From assembly GCF_001705515.1 (NCBI RefSeq), contig NZ_MDJS01000005.1, positions 310,001-374,000 on the forward strand: a stretch of 64,000 nucleotides of DNA, in the 5' to 3' direction. Below, in pieces: positions 49,968 through 58,786 of this stretch. The stretch's first letter is position 1. Every line of letters starts with the position of its first letter. Position numbers and translations under genes: made by a program. This DNA is from Mucilaginibacter sp. PPCGB 2223. Lineage in GTDB: Bacteria > Bacteroidota > Bacteroidia > Sphingobacteriales > Sphingobacteriaceae. The notes under the pieces are model-generated. The model was not told where the DNA came from. It saw nothing but the letters and a program-made list of their open reading frames with translations, and made no database searches.

Positions 49968-51203
49968 ATGCCAAAACAAGTTCGACATGATTTGTTGATT
50001 TTATTCGGGTTGATCTTCGCTGCGTTGACGTCCTTTGCCCAAAACACAGTAAGGCCATTTCCGCAGCATGTCAAATATGTTACGGGTGTGATCAAACCCA
50101 GCCATGTTTCGCAACAGCAAATGGATAAAACGGTAGGTGCTTTTTATACCCGGTGGAAGGAGCGCTATATCAACACAGGCTGCGATAAGGGCCAGGATTA
50201 TATCTGGTTCGAAAAGCCCGGCAATAAACAATGCGTAAGCGAAGGGCAGGGATACGGGATGCTCATTGTGGCATTAATGGCCGGTTACGATAGATCGGCG
50301 AAAGCCGCATTTGACGGCTTGTACCGGTATTACAAAGCTCACCCCAGCAAACGCAGTAAATACCTGATGGCCTGGGCGCAAAGTAACAGTTGTACAGACC
50401 TGGATGGCAGCAGCGCTACCGATGGCGATATGGACATTGCCTTTTCGCTGCTGCTGGCAAACGCGCAATGGGGCAGCAAAGGGCAGATCAATTACCTGCA
50501 GGAGGCGCGCAGCATGATTGCGGCCATTATGCAGCAGGAAATTAACCCCCAAACGTATACCATCTTACTAAGCAATGCCGTGGAGCACGATAGCGGTGAT
50601 TACTTCGACACCCGCGCTTCCGATTTTATGCCCGCACATTTTAAAGCTTTTAAAAAAGCTACCGCTGATGCGCGCTGGGATAAAGTAACAGATAACACCT
50701 ACCGGCTGTTTGAGGATATGGCTGGCAGATACAGCCCGGAAGCTGGATTAGTGCCCGATTTCATCAGCCACCTCAACAAAAAACCAGTGCCTGCCAAACC
50801 ACGTTTCTTAGAGTCGGTTTACGACGGCGCATACAATTACAATGCCTGCCGGGTGCCCTGGCGTGTGGGCACGGATGCTGTTTTATATGGCGATAAACGC
50901 GCGCTGGCAATGTCGGCAAAGATCAACGCCTGGATACGGCAAACCACAGGCGGCAACCCGGATAACATCTCAGCCGGCTATACCCTTGCCGGGAACGATA
51001 TTAAAGGCCGGTATTTTGAAGCGATGAGCTTTATTGCCCCTTTTGCCGTTTCGGCTATGGCGGAGGATAAAAACCAGGTCTGGCTCAATAAACTGTGGGA
51101 TTATATCAACAAGTTCGATCTGGATGATTTTGATTATTACGATAACAGTATTAAAATGATCGGTTTGCTGATCATCTCCGGCAATTACTGGCCGGCCAAT
51201 TAA
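49968..51203 (+). CDS. Glycoside hydrolase family 8 endoglucanase-like protein (411 aa)
   Basis: After a signal peptide (MPKQVRHDLLILFG to FAQ) the GH8 domain has the general acid in CVSEGQGYGMLIV and the DLDGSSATDGDMDIAFSLLL block typical of the (alpha/alpha)6 fold, then AYNYNACRVPWRVGTD. Likely activity is on beta-1,4-glucan, chitosan or xylan; the substrate is not readable. I prefer the ATG at 49968, which starts the signal peptide, to the GTG at 49911 that overlaps the previous stop. Probable operon with the dehydrogenase-like gene. Confidence 0.88.
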   Translation: MPKQVRHDLLILFGLIFAALTSFAQNTVRPFPQHVKYVTGVIKPSHVSQQQMDKTVGAFYTRWKERYINTGCDKGQDYIWFEKPGNKQCVSEGQGYGMLIVALMAGYDRSAKAAFDGLYRYYKAHPSKRSKYLMAWAQSNSCTDLDGSSATDGDMDIAFSLLLANAQWGSKGQINYLQEARSMIAAIMQQEINPQTYTILLSNAVEHDSGDYFDTRASDFMPAHFKAFKKATADARWDKVTDNTYRLFEDMAGRYSPEAGLVPDFISHLNKKPVPAKPRFLESVYDGAYNYNACRVPWRVGTDAVLYGDKRALAMSAKINAWIRQTTGGNPDNISAGYTLAGNDIKGRYFEAMSFIAPFAVSAMAEDKNQVWLNKLWDYINKFDLDDFDYYDNSIKMIGLLIISGNYWPAN

Positions 51204-51262
51204 TCTTTTCGCAAAATACACCGTCAAACCATATTAACAATCAACCTGCTGTTTTATAGGTC

Positions 51263-51294
51263 TTTGGTTAATTGTAAAATGTTTGTTATATTTG
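51263..51294 (+). promoter_or_regulatory. Promoter for the small zinc-ribbon protein
   Basis: TTTG at 51263-51266 and TATATTTG at 51287-51294, 20 bases apart, match the Bacteroidota -33 and -7 consensus. The ATG at 51334 is about 40 bases further. Confidence 0.55.
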
Positions 51295-51333
51295 GTCTGC
51301 CTAATTATTTATTGATTAAACGTACAGCATGTT

Positions 51334-51543
51334 ATGGTTGATGTTTCAGCTATTTCCCCCGGTGATACACCCGATCTCCCGAAAAGGAAAAAATTGTTTT
51401 GCCCTCATTGCCACGAGCGGTTAGAGTACCGCATATCGCGTGGAGTTTTAGTTAAATTATTTTTATTTTGGTGGCCATCTAAGCGTTTTCGGTGTTTTAA
51501 TTGCATGCGCACCACTTATGTGTGGGACCGGCCTTCGTTATAA
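51334..51543 (+). CDS. Small zinc-ribbon protein (69 aa)
   Basis: Two Cys pairs, FCPHC and RCFNC, about 30 residues apart, frame a hydrophobic stretch (LVKLFLFWWPSKRF). This looks like a zinc ribbon with an amphipathic or membrane-touching insert. A good promoter upstream supports it. No family recognised. It ends 6 bases inside the convergent RluA-type gene. Confidence 0.6.
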   Translation: MVDVSAISPGDTPDLPKRKKLFCPHCHERLEYRISRGVLVKLFLFWWPSKRFRCFNCMRTTYVWDRPSL

Positions 51544-52284
51544 AAGCGCTTCAAATTTTTCCCAGAAACCGTCTTTAGGCAAAGGCGCATAGATGACGAT
51601 CGGCTCCTTTTTAATGGGATGTATAAAACTAATCTTGCGCGAATGCAGGCAGATACTTTTTTTGAGGCTGCCGCGCGGGTAACCGTACTTATTATCGCCA
51701 ACGATGGGGCAGTTCAAAGTCGAAAGCTGAACCCTGATCTGGTGCGGGCGGCCAGTTATCGGATCAACCTCTATTAAATAGTAACCATTCAGTTCGCCAA
51801 TGAGCTTATAATTCAATTCGGACCGTAAACTGCCCGGAACTTCTTTATTGTGGGCGGTTGTTACATTTTTCTGCGGGTTTTTAACCAGCCAGTGTACCAG
51901 GTTACCTTCGGGCGGCTGGGGGCGGTTACGCACCACGGCCAGGTAAGTTTTATGCACCTCGCGCACTTTAAATAAAGCATTCATCCGCTCGAGCGCCTTG
52001 CTGGTTTTGGCAAACATGATGAGCCCGCTCACCGGCCGGTCAATCCGGTGTATCACGCCTAAAAAAGCCCCGTTAGGTTTATTGTATTTTTTTGCGAGAT
52101 AGGTCTTTACCTTTTCATCGAGCGGCTCGTCGCCGGTATCATCAACCTGTACAATATCGCCCGCCCGCTTGTTGATGGCGATGAGGTGGTTATCCTCGTA
52201 CAGCACATCGGCATCGGTGATGGCCCCCTCTAAATCTCCCCCTGTAGGGGAGACTTTAAATTTCTTATGGTTAAACTCGCTCAC
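51538..52284 (-). CDS. RluA-family pseudouridine synthase (about 248 aa)
   Basis: The catalytic motif is HRIDRPVSGLIMFAKTSKAL, and the RPHQIRVQLSTLNCPIVGD block is typical. It converts uridine to pseudouridine in RNA. The GTG at 52284 makes the first ~20 residues (KVSPTGGDLEG and so on) from a family B repeat arm. The conserved part begins at DVLYEDNHLIAINKRAG, so the repeat may have replaced or extended the start; a GTG at V27 (DVLYEDN) is an alternative. Confidence 0.85.
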   Translation of the reverse strand: MSEFNHKKFKVSPTGGDLEGAITDADVLYEDNHLIAINKRAGDIVQVDDTGDEPLDEKVKTYLAKKYNKPNGAFLGVIHRIDRPVSGLIMFAKTSKALERMNALFKVREVHKTYLAVVRNRPQPPEGNLVHWLVKNPQKNVTTAHNKEVPGSLRSELNYKLIGELNGYYLIEVDPITGRPHQIRVQLSTLNCPIVGDNKYGYPRGSLKKSICLHSRKISFIHPIKKEPIVIYAPLPKDGFWEKFEALL

Positions 52285-52332
52285 TATTTATTCTTTTTAA
52301 GTCCTCCCTTCCGGGGAGGATTTAGGAGGGGC
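52222..52332. repeat. Palindromic junction repeat, family B, copy 2
   Basis: The arms (52222-52256 and 52299-52332) are close to those at 19276-19402, again as inverted copies with inner hairpins. It ends exactly at the panB stop (TAG at 52335-52333) and runs into the start of the RluA-type gene. In frame it encodes SPTGGDLEG. Confidence 0.8.
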
Positions 52333-53148
52333 CTAATACTGTTCCTTCTCGTTCGGGAAATCGTTCGATTTTACATCGCCGATATAGCTTTTAATCGCCT
52401 CGTTCATGATATCGTACAGGTTTGCGTACTGGCGTAAAAACCTCGGGCGGAAGCCTTTGTTCAGGCCGAGCATATCGTGTATCACCAATACCTGCCCATC
52501 GCAATGCCTGCCGGCGCCAATGCCGATGGTGGGTATGCTCAGGCTTTGGCTCACTTCCTGGGCCAGTTTAGCGGGTATCTTTTCGAGTACGATACCGAAG
52601 CAGCCTAATTCCTGCAACGTAATGGCGTCTTCGCGCAGTTTTTGAGCTTCGGCTTCTTCCTTGGCCCTGACGGTGTAGGTACCAAATTTATAGATGGATT
52701 GCGGCGTTAAGCCCAAATGCCCCATTACCGGGATACCGGCAGCCAAAATACGGCTGATAGATTCGGCAATTTCTTTACCGCCTTCCATTTTAACTGCGTG
52801 AGCCCCCGACTCTTTCATGATGCGGATAGCCGAGTTTAAGGCTTCCTTCGAGTTGCCCTGGTACGAGCCAAAAGGCAGGTCGACCACCACCAGCGAACGC
52901 TTGATGGCCCGAACCACCGATGAGGCATGGTAGATCATCTGGTCGAGCGTGATAGGCAGTGTGGTTTCGTGGCCGGCCATCACGTTTGAGGCCGAATCGC
53001 CGACCAGGATCACATCGATGCCCGCGTCATCAACAATGGTAGCCATCGAGTAATCATATGAGGTAAGCATGGCGATCTTTTCGCCGCGCTGCTTCATCTC
53101 CTGCAGGGTGTTGGTCGTTATCCGTTTAACTTCTTTGTGTACCGACAT
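52333..53148 (-). CDS. panB: 3-methyl-2-oxobutanoate hydroxymethyltransferase
   Basis: First committed step of pantothenate (coenzyme A) synthesis: transfers a hydroxymethyl group from 5,10-CH2-THF to 2-oxoisovalerate. Motifs: MLTSYDYSMATIVDDAGIDV, LVGDSASNVMAGHETTLPIT with the metal Asp, MKESGAHAVKMEGG and PTIGIGAGRHCDGQVLVIHD. Length 271. The family B repeat follows at its stop. Confidence 0.95.
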   Translation of the reverse strand: MSVHKEVKRITTNTLQEMKQRGEKIAMLTSYDYSMATIVDDAGIDVILVGDSASNVMAGHETTLPITLDQMIYHASSVVRAIKRSLVVVDLPFGSYQGNSKEALNSAIRIMKESGAHAVKMEGGKEIAESISRILAAGIPVMGHLGLTPQSIYKFGTYTVRAKEEAEAQKLREDAITLQELGCFGIVLEKIPAKLAQEVSQSLSIPTIGIGAGRHCDGQVLVIHDMLGLNKGFRPRFLRQYANLYDIMNEAIKSYIGDVKSNDFPNEKEQY

Positions 53149-53181
53149 GGTGTTGGTGTTTGAGACGGCAAAGTTGAGAAT

Positions 53182-53265
53182 TATTTCGGATTTCGGATGT
53201 GGGATTTCGGATTTGATGGGATTTTGACATTCTAAATCAACAAATTCATTCCGAAATCCGAAATA
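53182..53265. repeat. 16-bp inverted repeat between panB and carA
   Basis: TATTTCGGATTTCGGA (53182-53197) and its exact inverse (53250-53265) are 52 bases apart in the gap between divergent genes. A further ATTTCGGATTT is at 53204-53214. Short ATTTCGGA-type repeats are frequent in intergenic DNA of this phylum, so it may be a repeat rather than an operator. Confidence 0.6.
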
Positions 53266-53271
53266 AAACCC

Positions 53272-53279
53272 TACATTTG
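53272..53279 (+). promoter_or_regulatory. Possible -7 element for carA
   Basis: TACATTTG fits TAnnTTTG, about 104 bases before the carA ATG. No clear -33 element. Confidence 0.3.
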
Positions 53280-53382
53280 CGGCCGTGAATCCAGAAGTTT
53301 CAAACTTCCTATCTCCAGATAAGTTCGCAGTACCGGATACCTGCCTGACCCACTTTTTTTCAAACTTTAATTTTCTTTCGCG

Positions 53383-54480
53383 ATGAGCATTGCTAAACTA
53401 CCTGCCATATTGTTACTTGCCGACGGGACCGTATTTTACGGTAAAGCGGCCGGAAAGATTGGCACCACTACCGGCGAGATCTGTTTTAATACCGGCATGA
53501 CGGGTTACCAGGAAATTTTTACCGATCCGTCATACTTCGGCCAGATTATGGTGACCACTAATGCCCATATCGGCAATTATGGCATCAATAGCGAAGAGGT
53601 TGAATCGAACAAGATACAGATAGCCGGTTTGGTTTGTAAAAACTATAACGTGGCTTATAGCCGTAAGCAGGCTACCGAATCGATACAGGATTATTTTACC
53701 GAGCAGAATATCGTATCAATATCCGATATCGATACCCGCCAGCTGGTGCGCCACATCCGCGATAAGGGTGCGATGAACGCGATCATCTCGTCGGAAACTT
53801 TAGATATCGAAGAACTGAAAAAGAAACTGGCCGAAGTACCGTCGATGGATGGCCTGGAGCTATCGTCGCAGGTATCAACCACCGAGGTTTACAACTTTGG
53901 CGACGAGAACGCGGCACACCGTTTGGCTGTTTTGGACCTGGGTGTTAAAAAGAATATATTACGCAACTTTGACGACAGGGATGTTTATGCGCAGGTTTTC
54001 CCGGCAAAAACCACCTTTAAAGAAATGGAAGCGTTCAACCCCGATGGCTACTTCATATCCAACGGCCCCGGCGATCCATCAGCAATGCCTTACGCTGTAG
54101 AAACCGTTAAAGAGATATTAGCTTCCGATAAACCAATGTTCGGCATTTGTTTGGGCCACCAGCTTTTGGCTCTGGCTAACGATATCCCGACTAAAAAAAT
54201 GTTTAACGGCCACCGCGGTTTGAACCACCCGGTTAAAAACGTGATCAAAAACCACTGTGAGGTTACCTCGCAAAATCATGGCTTTGGCGTGGTTCCAGAG
54301 GCGGTAAGAGCGTCTGACAAAGTAGAGATCACCCACGTTAACCTGAACGATCAGTCGATAGAAGGTATCCGGGTAAAAGGCAAAAAGGCATTTTCGGTAC
54401 AGTACCACCCCGAATCATCGCCCGGCCCGCACGATTCGCGCTACCTGTTCGATGATTTTATCGAAATGATGAAGAAGTAA
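53383..54480 (+). CDS. carA: Carbamoyl-phosphate synthase small subunit
   Basis: Glutaminase subunit that feeds ammonia to carbamoyl-phosphate synthesis (arginine and pyrimidines). The N-terminal domain (LADGTVFYGKAAGKIG, NTGMTGYQEIFTDPSYFGQ) and the class I amidotransferase domain with the nucleophile in FGICLGHQLLAL and the His/Glu in QYHPESSPGPHDS are complete. carB is not adjacent. Length 365. Confidence 0.95.
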   Translation: MSIAKLPAILLLADGTVFYGKAAGKIGTTTGEICFNTGMTGYQEIFTDPSYFGQIMVTTNAHIGNYGINSEEVESNKIQIAGLVCKNYNVAYSRKQATESIQDYFTEQNIVSISDIDTRQLVRHIRDKGAMNAIISSETLDIEELKKKLAEVPSMDGLELSSQVSTTEVYNFGDENAAHRLAVLDLGVKKNILRNFDDRDVYAQVFPAKTTFKEMEAFNPDGYFISNGPGDPSAMPYAVETVKEILASDKPMFGICLGHQLLALANDIPTKKMFNGHRGLNHPVKNVIKNHCEVTSQNHGFGVVPEAVRASDKVEITHVNLNDQSIEGIRVKGKKAFSVQYHPESSPGPHDSRYLFDDFIEMMKK

Positions 54481-54481
54481 A

Positions 54482-55354
54482 TCAATACAAAAGCCCTGCA
54501 CTTACCGGGTTTTTTGGTTTCAAGTCGGGCGTTTCGTGGTAAACGCCCTGGTTGATCTGTTCGTTGATCTCGTACACCATGATATCCAGCTCTGATGCCG
54601 ATATTTCGATATAGTTGATACAGAGCTCTCTTTCGCTTGCATCGTCGCTTATCCGTATCACGTTCAATAATCCTAAAATCGACGCCAGCGGCCTGCGCAC
54701 ATTGTGTGATTGCGCCCAGGATATTTCGCGCAGCAGGTTGTTCTGGCGCAACAGCTCGGTATTGGCTTGCTGTAACCGTTCTTCGGTAAGCAAACGCTGG
54801 GTTACATCTTCGGCGGCGATCATGACATGCTGCTCGTTATTGGTATGCGTAAGGTGCGAGGTGATATGTGCAAAAATGTCGGATCCGTCTTTACGCCTGT
54901 GCCGCCATACCCCGAAATTTTTGTAATCGGGTTTTTCAAGGCGATCCGATACGGCTTCCATCACTTTGCCGGCATCTTCAGGCGGGCGGATATCAAGGAT
55001 GCTCATATTGTAAAATTCTTCCTTGCTGTACCCGTATTTTAACACGGCGGCATCGTTTACGGCAATAAACAGCAATGTTTCGCGGTCGTATATCCACATG
55101 GGTATTGGATTATCGTCAAAATAGGTGCGATACTGTTTTTCGCTTAAGCGCAAACGTTTATAGTACCGTTGTATCAGCCGGTAAAGTATAAAGCAGGTGA
55201 TCAGCACAAACAGCAGGGCGCTGACAGTACCCATACACAGCAAGGGTACATCTTTAGAGGAATGGATCTGATAAAACAAAGCATCGCTTATCGCTATCCA
55301 CGATACACCGGCAAGGCCGTACATCAGCACAATCCGGAATGCGACGGGCCTCAT
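54482..55354 (-). CDS. PAS protein with histidine-kinase dimerisation region but no ATPase (290 aa)
   Basis: Two N-terminal membrane helices (about 5-25 and 34-57), a PAS domain (about 75-195; PMWIYDRETLLFIAVNDAAV, then KDGSDIFAHITSHL), and a DHp-like helix pair at about 210-265 (LREISWAQSHNVRRPLASIL). The His in AQSHNVRRP is at the phospho-acceptor position, but no HATPase_c follows before the stop. It cannot phosphorylate itself. It may be trans-phosphorylated or act as a decoy. No frameshift is apparent. Confidence 0.82.
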   Translation of the reverse strand: MRPVAFRIVLMYGLAGVSWIAISDALFYQIHSSKDVPLLCMGTVSALLFVLITCFILYRLIQRYYKRLRLSEKQYRTYFDDNPIPMWIYDRETLLFIAVNDAAVLKYGYSKEEFYNMSILDIRPPEDAGKVMEAVSDRLEKPDYKNFGVWRHRRKDGSDIFAHITSHLTHTNNEQHVMIAAEDVTQRLLTEERLQQANTELLRQNNLLREISWAQSHNVRRPLASILGLLNVIRISDDASERELCINYIEISASELDIMVYEINEQINQGVYHETPDLKPKNPVSAGLLY

Positions 55355-55491
55355 TTAAGCTTTGGTAGATAATTAAACACGGGGTGTTAAGATAGAATTA
55401 ATTCGCAATAAAACCAGGTTGTTTTTGCAATTATAATAAATTATAGTTTTAAGAAAATCACCAGGCTTTTTGAACAAGTACAGGAACCGGT

Positions 55492-55529
55492 AAAAACAAA
55501 GGGCCCCTGCCCAACCGGCAGAAGCCCTT
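55492..55529 (-). terminator. Terminator after the outer-membrane barrel gene
   Basis: On the minus strand a 13-bp stem (two G-U pairs) is followed by TTTGTTTTTACC. It lies just behind the stop at 55551. Confidence 0.75.
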
Positions 55530-55550
55530 CAAACTATCAATCAAAAAAAC

Positions 55551-56156
55551 TTAGGGTATTTTAAAGCCCAAACCTATTTGCCATACCTGGTTACGGTATC
55601 GCGGGGTTTGTGTGGTGCCGTCAACATTATCCTGCTGCAGGTCTAACGTATAACGGGCACGCAGATCGACATTGCTGCTCAGGTCGATGCTTAAGCCAAG
55701 AACGCCATCGATAATGCTTTTGCGGAAACGGTTAGCATCGTCTTCGTAATGTTGTTGTACGATGGTTGAAAAGCCGTTACTGTAAGTATTGGTTGTCGAC
55801 ATGAGGAACGATACCTGCGGGCCGATAATGATGCCGAAGCCCGGAGCGAGTTTCAGTTTGGCGAGCAAAGGCGCATCGATAAAATTAGTGCGCTGGGTAA
55901 ACTCGCCCGAGGTAGTCTGCGCTTTATAACCTTTGGTATCATACAAAATCTCAGGATCGAAGGACAAGGGGCCGATCAGGTGGATATCCATGGTAACGCC
56001 CGCATTAAAGCCCGTTTTATAACTGGTGGTAAAATTCGGATCGTCGGTTTTAATGATGTTAGAGAAATTTGCACCGCCCGCGACACCAAATTTGATCTGT
56101 GCGTTAACTGCACCTGCGAATAACAGGCCCGCAGCAAAAAATATCAGTTTTTTCAT
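55551..56156 (-). CDS. Outer-membrane beta-barrel (porin-like) protein (201 aa)
   Basis: A signal peptide (MKKLIFFAAGLLFAGAVNAQ) is followed by alternating strands typical of OMP_b-brl_2: FGVAGGANFSNIIK, NAGVTMDIHLIGPLSFDPEI, APLLAKLKLAPGFGIIIGPQ and a final WQIGLGFKIP ending in an aromatic-hydrophobic pattern. It forms a small eight-strand barrel. Single gene. Confidence 0.85.
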   Translation of the reverse strand: MKKLIFFAAGLLFAGAVNAQIKFGVAGGANFSNIIKTDDPNFTTSYKTGFNAGVTMDIHLIGPLSFDPEILYDTKGYKAQTTSGEFTQRTNFIDAPLLAKLKLAPGFGIIIGPQVSFLMSTTNTYSNGFSTIVQQHYEDDANRFRKSIIDGVLGLSIDLSSNVDLRARYTLDLQQDNVDGTTQTPRYRNQVWQIGLGFKIP

Positions 56157-56416
56157 TTTTGTTTTTCGTTGTTATTGTGACGGTATTGAAATAAATATGC
56201 CAATTACCGGCACCCATAATCATTTAGATACGTTATGGGCTGATTTTGCGGGATTTGCACCATAAAGACATGAGTAAAACGCATCAAATACCCGGTTACA
56301 AAGCACACCCTTGTGTATAGTTTTCTGTACAATTTTGGCCTGCGCCCGACTTATTGCCTGTTAAATCGATAACCTTTTGGTAGCTGAATTACCGGCTTAT
56401 TTGATAGTTTTGTTTT

Positions 56417-58150
56417 ATGATCATCTGCAAAAAAACATTTAAACCAGCTCTTATCATTTTGCTCTGCATCAGCTACCAGATAGCAACTGCCCAAAAACAA
56501 AGCTTTGTACATTCGCTCGATCAGCAGAACCATTGGGTCGACTCGGTTTTTAAAAGGCTTAGTAAAAAACAAAAAATAGCGCAGTTGTTTATGGTGCGGG
56601 TTTACAGCAGCCAAACCCAGGCTTTCGACGATTCGATAGCCCATCTGATCAAAAAGGAAAAGATAGGCGGTATTGTTTTTTTCCAGGGCGGGCCGGTGCG
56701 GCAGGCGCAGTTTACCAATCGTTACCAAAAAATAAGCAAAGTGCCTTTGTTGATTTCGATCGACGGCGAATGGGGCCTGGGAATGAGGCTGGATAGCACC
56801 ATATCCTACCCCTACCAAATGACGTTGGGCGCTGTACAGGATAATACCTTGTTGTTTAAGATGGGGCAATTTGTAGCGCGCGATTTTAAACGACTGGGCC
56901 TGCAAATGAACTTCGGGCCGGATATGGACGTGAACAACAATCCCAACAACCCGGTTATCGGTTTCCGCTCGTTCGGCGATAACAAATACAATGTTGCTGC
57001 AAAAGGCATAGCTTATATGCAGGGCATGCAGGATGGCGGCATACTGACTACAGCAAAACACTTCCCGGGCCATGGCGATACCGATGTGGACTCGCATTAC
57101 GACCTGCCGCAACTGCCTTTTACCCGTCAAAGGCTCGACTCGCTGGAAGAATATCCTTTCCGGGAAGCGATCAAAGCCGGATTGAGCGGCGTTATGGTGG
57201 CGCACATGAACATACCTGCATTGGATAGCACCCAACACCTGCCGTCGACCCTTTCGAAACCGATCATTACCGGGATATTGAAAGATTCGCTTGGGTTTAA
57301 AGGCCTGGTGGTTTCGGATGCGATGGGTATGAAAGGCGTGGTAAAATACTTCCCTAACGGCGAGGCTGATGTACGCGCGCTTATGGCGGGCATGGATATA
57401 CTCGAACTATCAGAGAATTCGAAACGGGCCATAAAAATGGTGAAGAGGGCTGTGCGTAAAAAACAGATCGATAAAGAAGAATTATTCGCCCGGGTAAAAA
57501 AGGTGCTCGCAGCCAAATACTGGGCCGGTTTAAACCATGTTGAACCTATCGAAACAAACAATTTGATAGCCGACCTGAACAAGCCCGACGCAAAAGCCCT
57601 TGTACAGCAGCTAACGGATTCGGCATTAACACAACTGACGAATAACCCGGGGCGACCGGCCATCGATTTTGGCAAAAAGACCGCATTGGTGAGCATCGGC
57701 CCGACCGATACCACGGTCTATCAGCGTGAGCTGCAAAAACAGTTTACCGATAGCAAGTTATTCTTCGTGGCTAAAAACACGAGCAATACTCCACCCTTAG
57801 ATAGCTTATTGAGCCAGTTAAAAGGCTACGACCAGGTGATCATTGGTGTGCACGATACCCGCCTGCGCCCCGCTGCCAAGCTCGATTTTAGCAGCAACGT
57901 TAAACTGCTGGTTGCTGAACTGGCCGCACAGCCCAACAGCACCATCAGCGTATTTGCCAACCCGTATACCATTGCCGGTTTGCCGGGCATCGAAAAATGC
58001 GGCATGCTGCTGATGGGCTACCAAAAAAGCGATGAGATGCAGCGCTCGGCAGTGAAAGCTATTTGCGGGCAGTTAAAACCTGCGGGTAAATTGCCGGTGA
58101 ATGTAAGTGTGTTTTTTCCAAGCGGAACGGCACATGTTTATGATCAGTAA
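56417..58150 (+). CDS. Glycoside hydrolase family 3 protein, NagZ-like (577 aa)
   Basis: After a signal peptide (1-25) the GH3 barrel has KHFPGHGDTDVDSHYDLP, the His-containing general-acid loop of beta-N-acetylglucosaminidases, and LVVSDAMGMKG with the nucleophile Asp. A C-terminal GH3_C-like domain follows. Many relatives in Bacteroidota are ~950 residues with a serine-hydrolase domain at the end; that part is absent here. Likely it releases sugars from peptidoglycan or glycans in the periplasm. Confidence 0.88.
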   Translation: MIICKKTFKPALIILLCISYQIATAQKQSFVHSLDQQNHWVDSVFKRLSKKQKIAQLFMVRVYSSQTQAFDDSIAHLIKKEKIGGIVFFQGGPVRQAQFTNRYQKISKVPLLISIDGEWGLGMRLDSTISYPYQMTLGAVQDNTLLFKMGQFVARDFKRLGLQMNFGPDMDVNNNPNNPVIGFRSFGDNKYNVAAKGIAYMQGMQDGGILTTAKHFPGHGDTDVDSHYDLPQLPFTRQRLDSLEEYPFREAIKAGLSGVMVAHMNIPALDSTQHLPSTLSKPIITGILKDSLGFKGLVVSDAMGMKGVVKYFPNGEADVRALMAGMDILELSENSKRAIKMVKRAVRKKQIDKEELFARVKKVLAAKYWAGLNHVEPIETNNLIADLNKPDAKALVQQLTDSALTQLTNNPGRPAIDFGKKTALVSIGPTDTTVYQRELQKQFTDSKLFFVAKNTSNTPPLDSLLSQLKGYDQVIIGVHDTRLRPAAKLDFSSNVKLLVAELAAQPNSTISVFANPYTIAGLPGIEKCGMLLMGYQKSDEMQRSAVKAICGQLKPAGKLPVNVSVFFPSGTAHVYDQ

Positions 58151-58199
58151 CAAGTCTCCTTTTGATCAATGAGCAAAGAACAGGGATCAAAGATTTTGT

Positions 58200-58676
58200 A
58201 TGGGACAGGATTATCAGGAAATGGTTTTTGAAACACAGATAGATCCATTCGTAAAACGGATGTGGCAGGTTTATCTGGCAAATTTTATCATTACGCCAAT
58301 TTTCTGTATAGTATCTTCTTGCTTTTTCAAGGAATTTAATGCAATTGTGTTACTATGGCTGGCAACGGTAACCTGTATATTTTTATCAACCGTTTACAGC
58401 AGCTACAAATGGTCGCGGAATAAGGTACGCTCGATATCTTTAGTGGATGGCATTTTCAAGGCGATTGTTACCCGGAAAAACTCAGACAGCACATACCTTA
58501 TACCACAGGAAAGCATCAGCACGAAATTGAAATGGGAAGGCGGCAGGCCAAGAGTTTTAACGTTAATGATATTCTCAAAAAACAATCCGATCGTTAAGGT
58601 TTACTCGGGCAGGCAGAAGAATGAATACGATTTGGAAGATATAGCCTATCAGATAAAAAAGAGATTAAATAAGTAG
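58200..58676 (+). CDS. Membrane protein of unknown function (158 aa)
   Basis: Two membrane helices (about 22-44 and 47-67) are followed by a cytoplasmic beta-rich part (KAIVTRKNSDSTYLIPQESI, then LTLMIFSKNNPIVKVY). The layout recalls YcxB-like proteins, but no clear family match is made. It starts 50 bases after the GH3 gene on the same strand. Confidence 0.6.
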   Translation: MGQDYQEMVFETQIDPFVKRMWQVYLANFIITPIFCIVSSCFFKEFNAIVLLWLATVTCIFLSTVYSSYKWSRNKVRSISLVDGIFKAIVTRKNSDSTYLIPQESISTKLKWEGGRPRVLTLMIFSKNNPIVKVYSGRQKNEYDLEDIAYQIKKRLNK

Positions 58677-58699
58677 GCCCGGCTCGCAGGGAAACGCCC
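58676..58699 (+). repeat. Dispersed repeat, family A, terminal fragment
   Basis: GGCCCGGCTCGCAGGGAAAC followed by GCCC matches the last block of family A (compare the ends of 3345-3448 and of 46912-46994 read on the minus strand). Only the end is present. Confidence 0.55.
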
Positions 58700-58711
58700 A
58701 TATCAAGATCA

Positions 58712-58779
58712 GGAAGCTCCTCCGGAGCTAAACCCTTTTTAGCTTTCTTCTACAAACAGGCAACTCCTCCGGAGTTTAA
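58712..58779. repeat. Pair of CTCCTCCGGAG repeats
   Basis: AGCTCCTCCGGAGCT and AACTCCTCCGGAGTT lie about 40 bases apart in the gap before the FAD-enzyme gene. Each is self-complementary over most of its length. They may mark a REP-like element. Confidence 0.5.
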
Positions 58780-58786
58780 AACTGCT

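Noticed and set aside
56351..57238. Long minus-strand open frame (295 codons) opposite the GH3 gene
   Set aside because: It is antisense to a clear GH3 catalytic domain and has no recognisable family; it reflects codon bias of the real gene.
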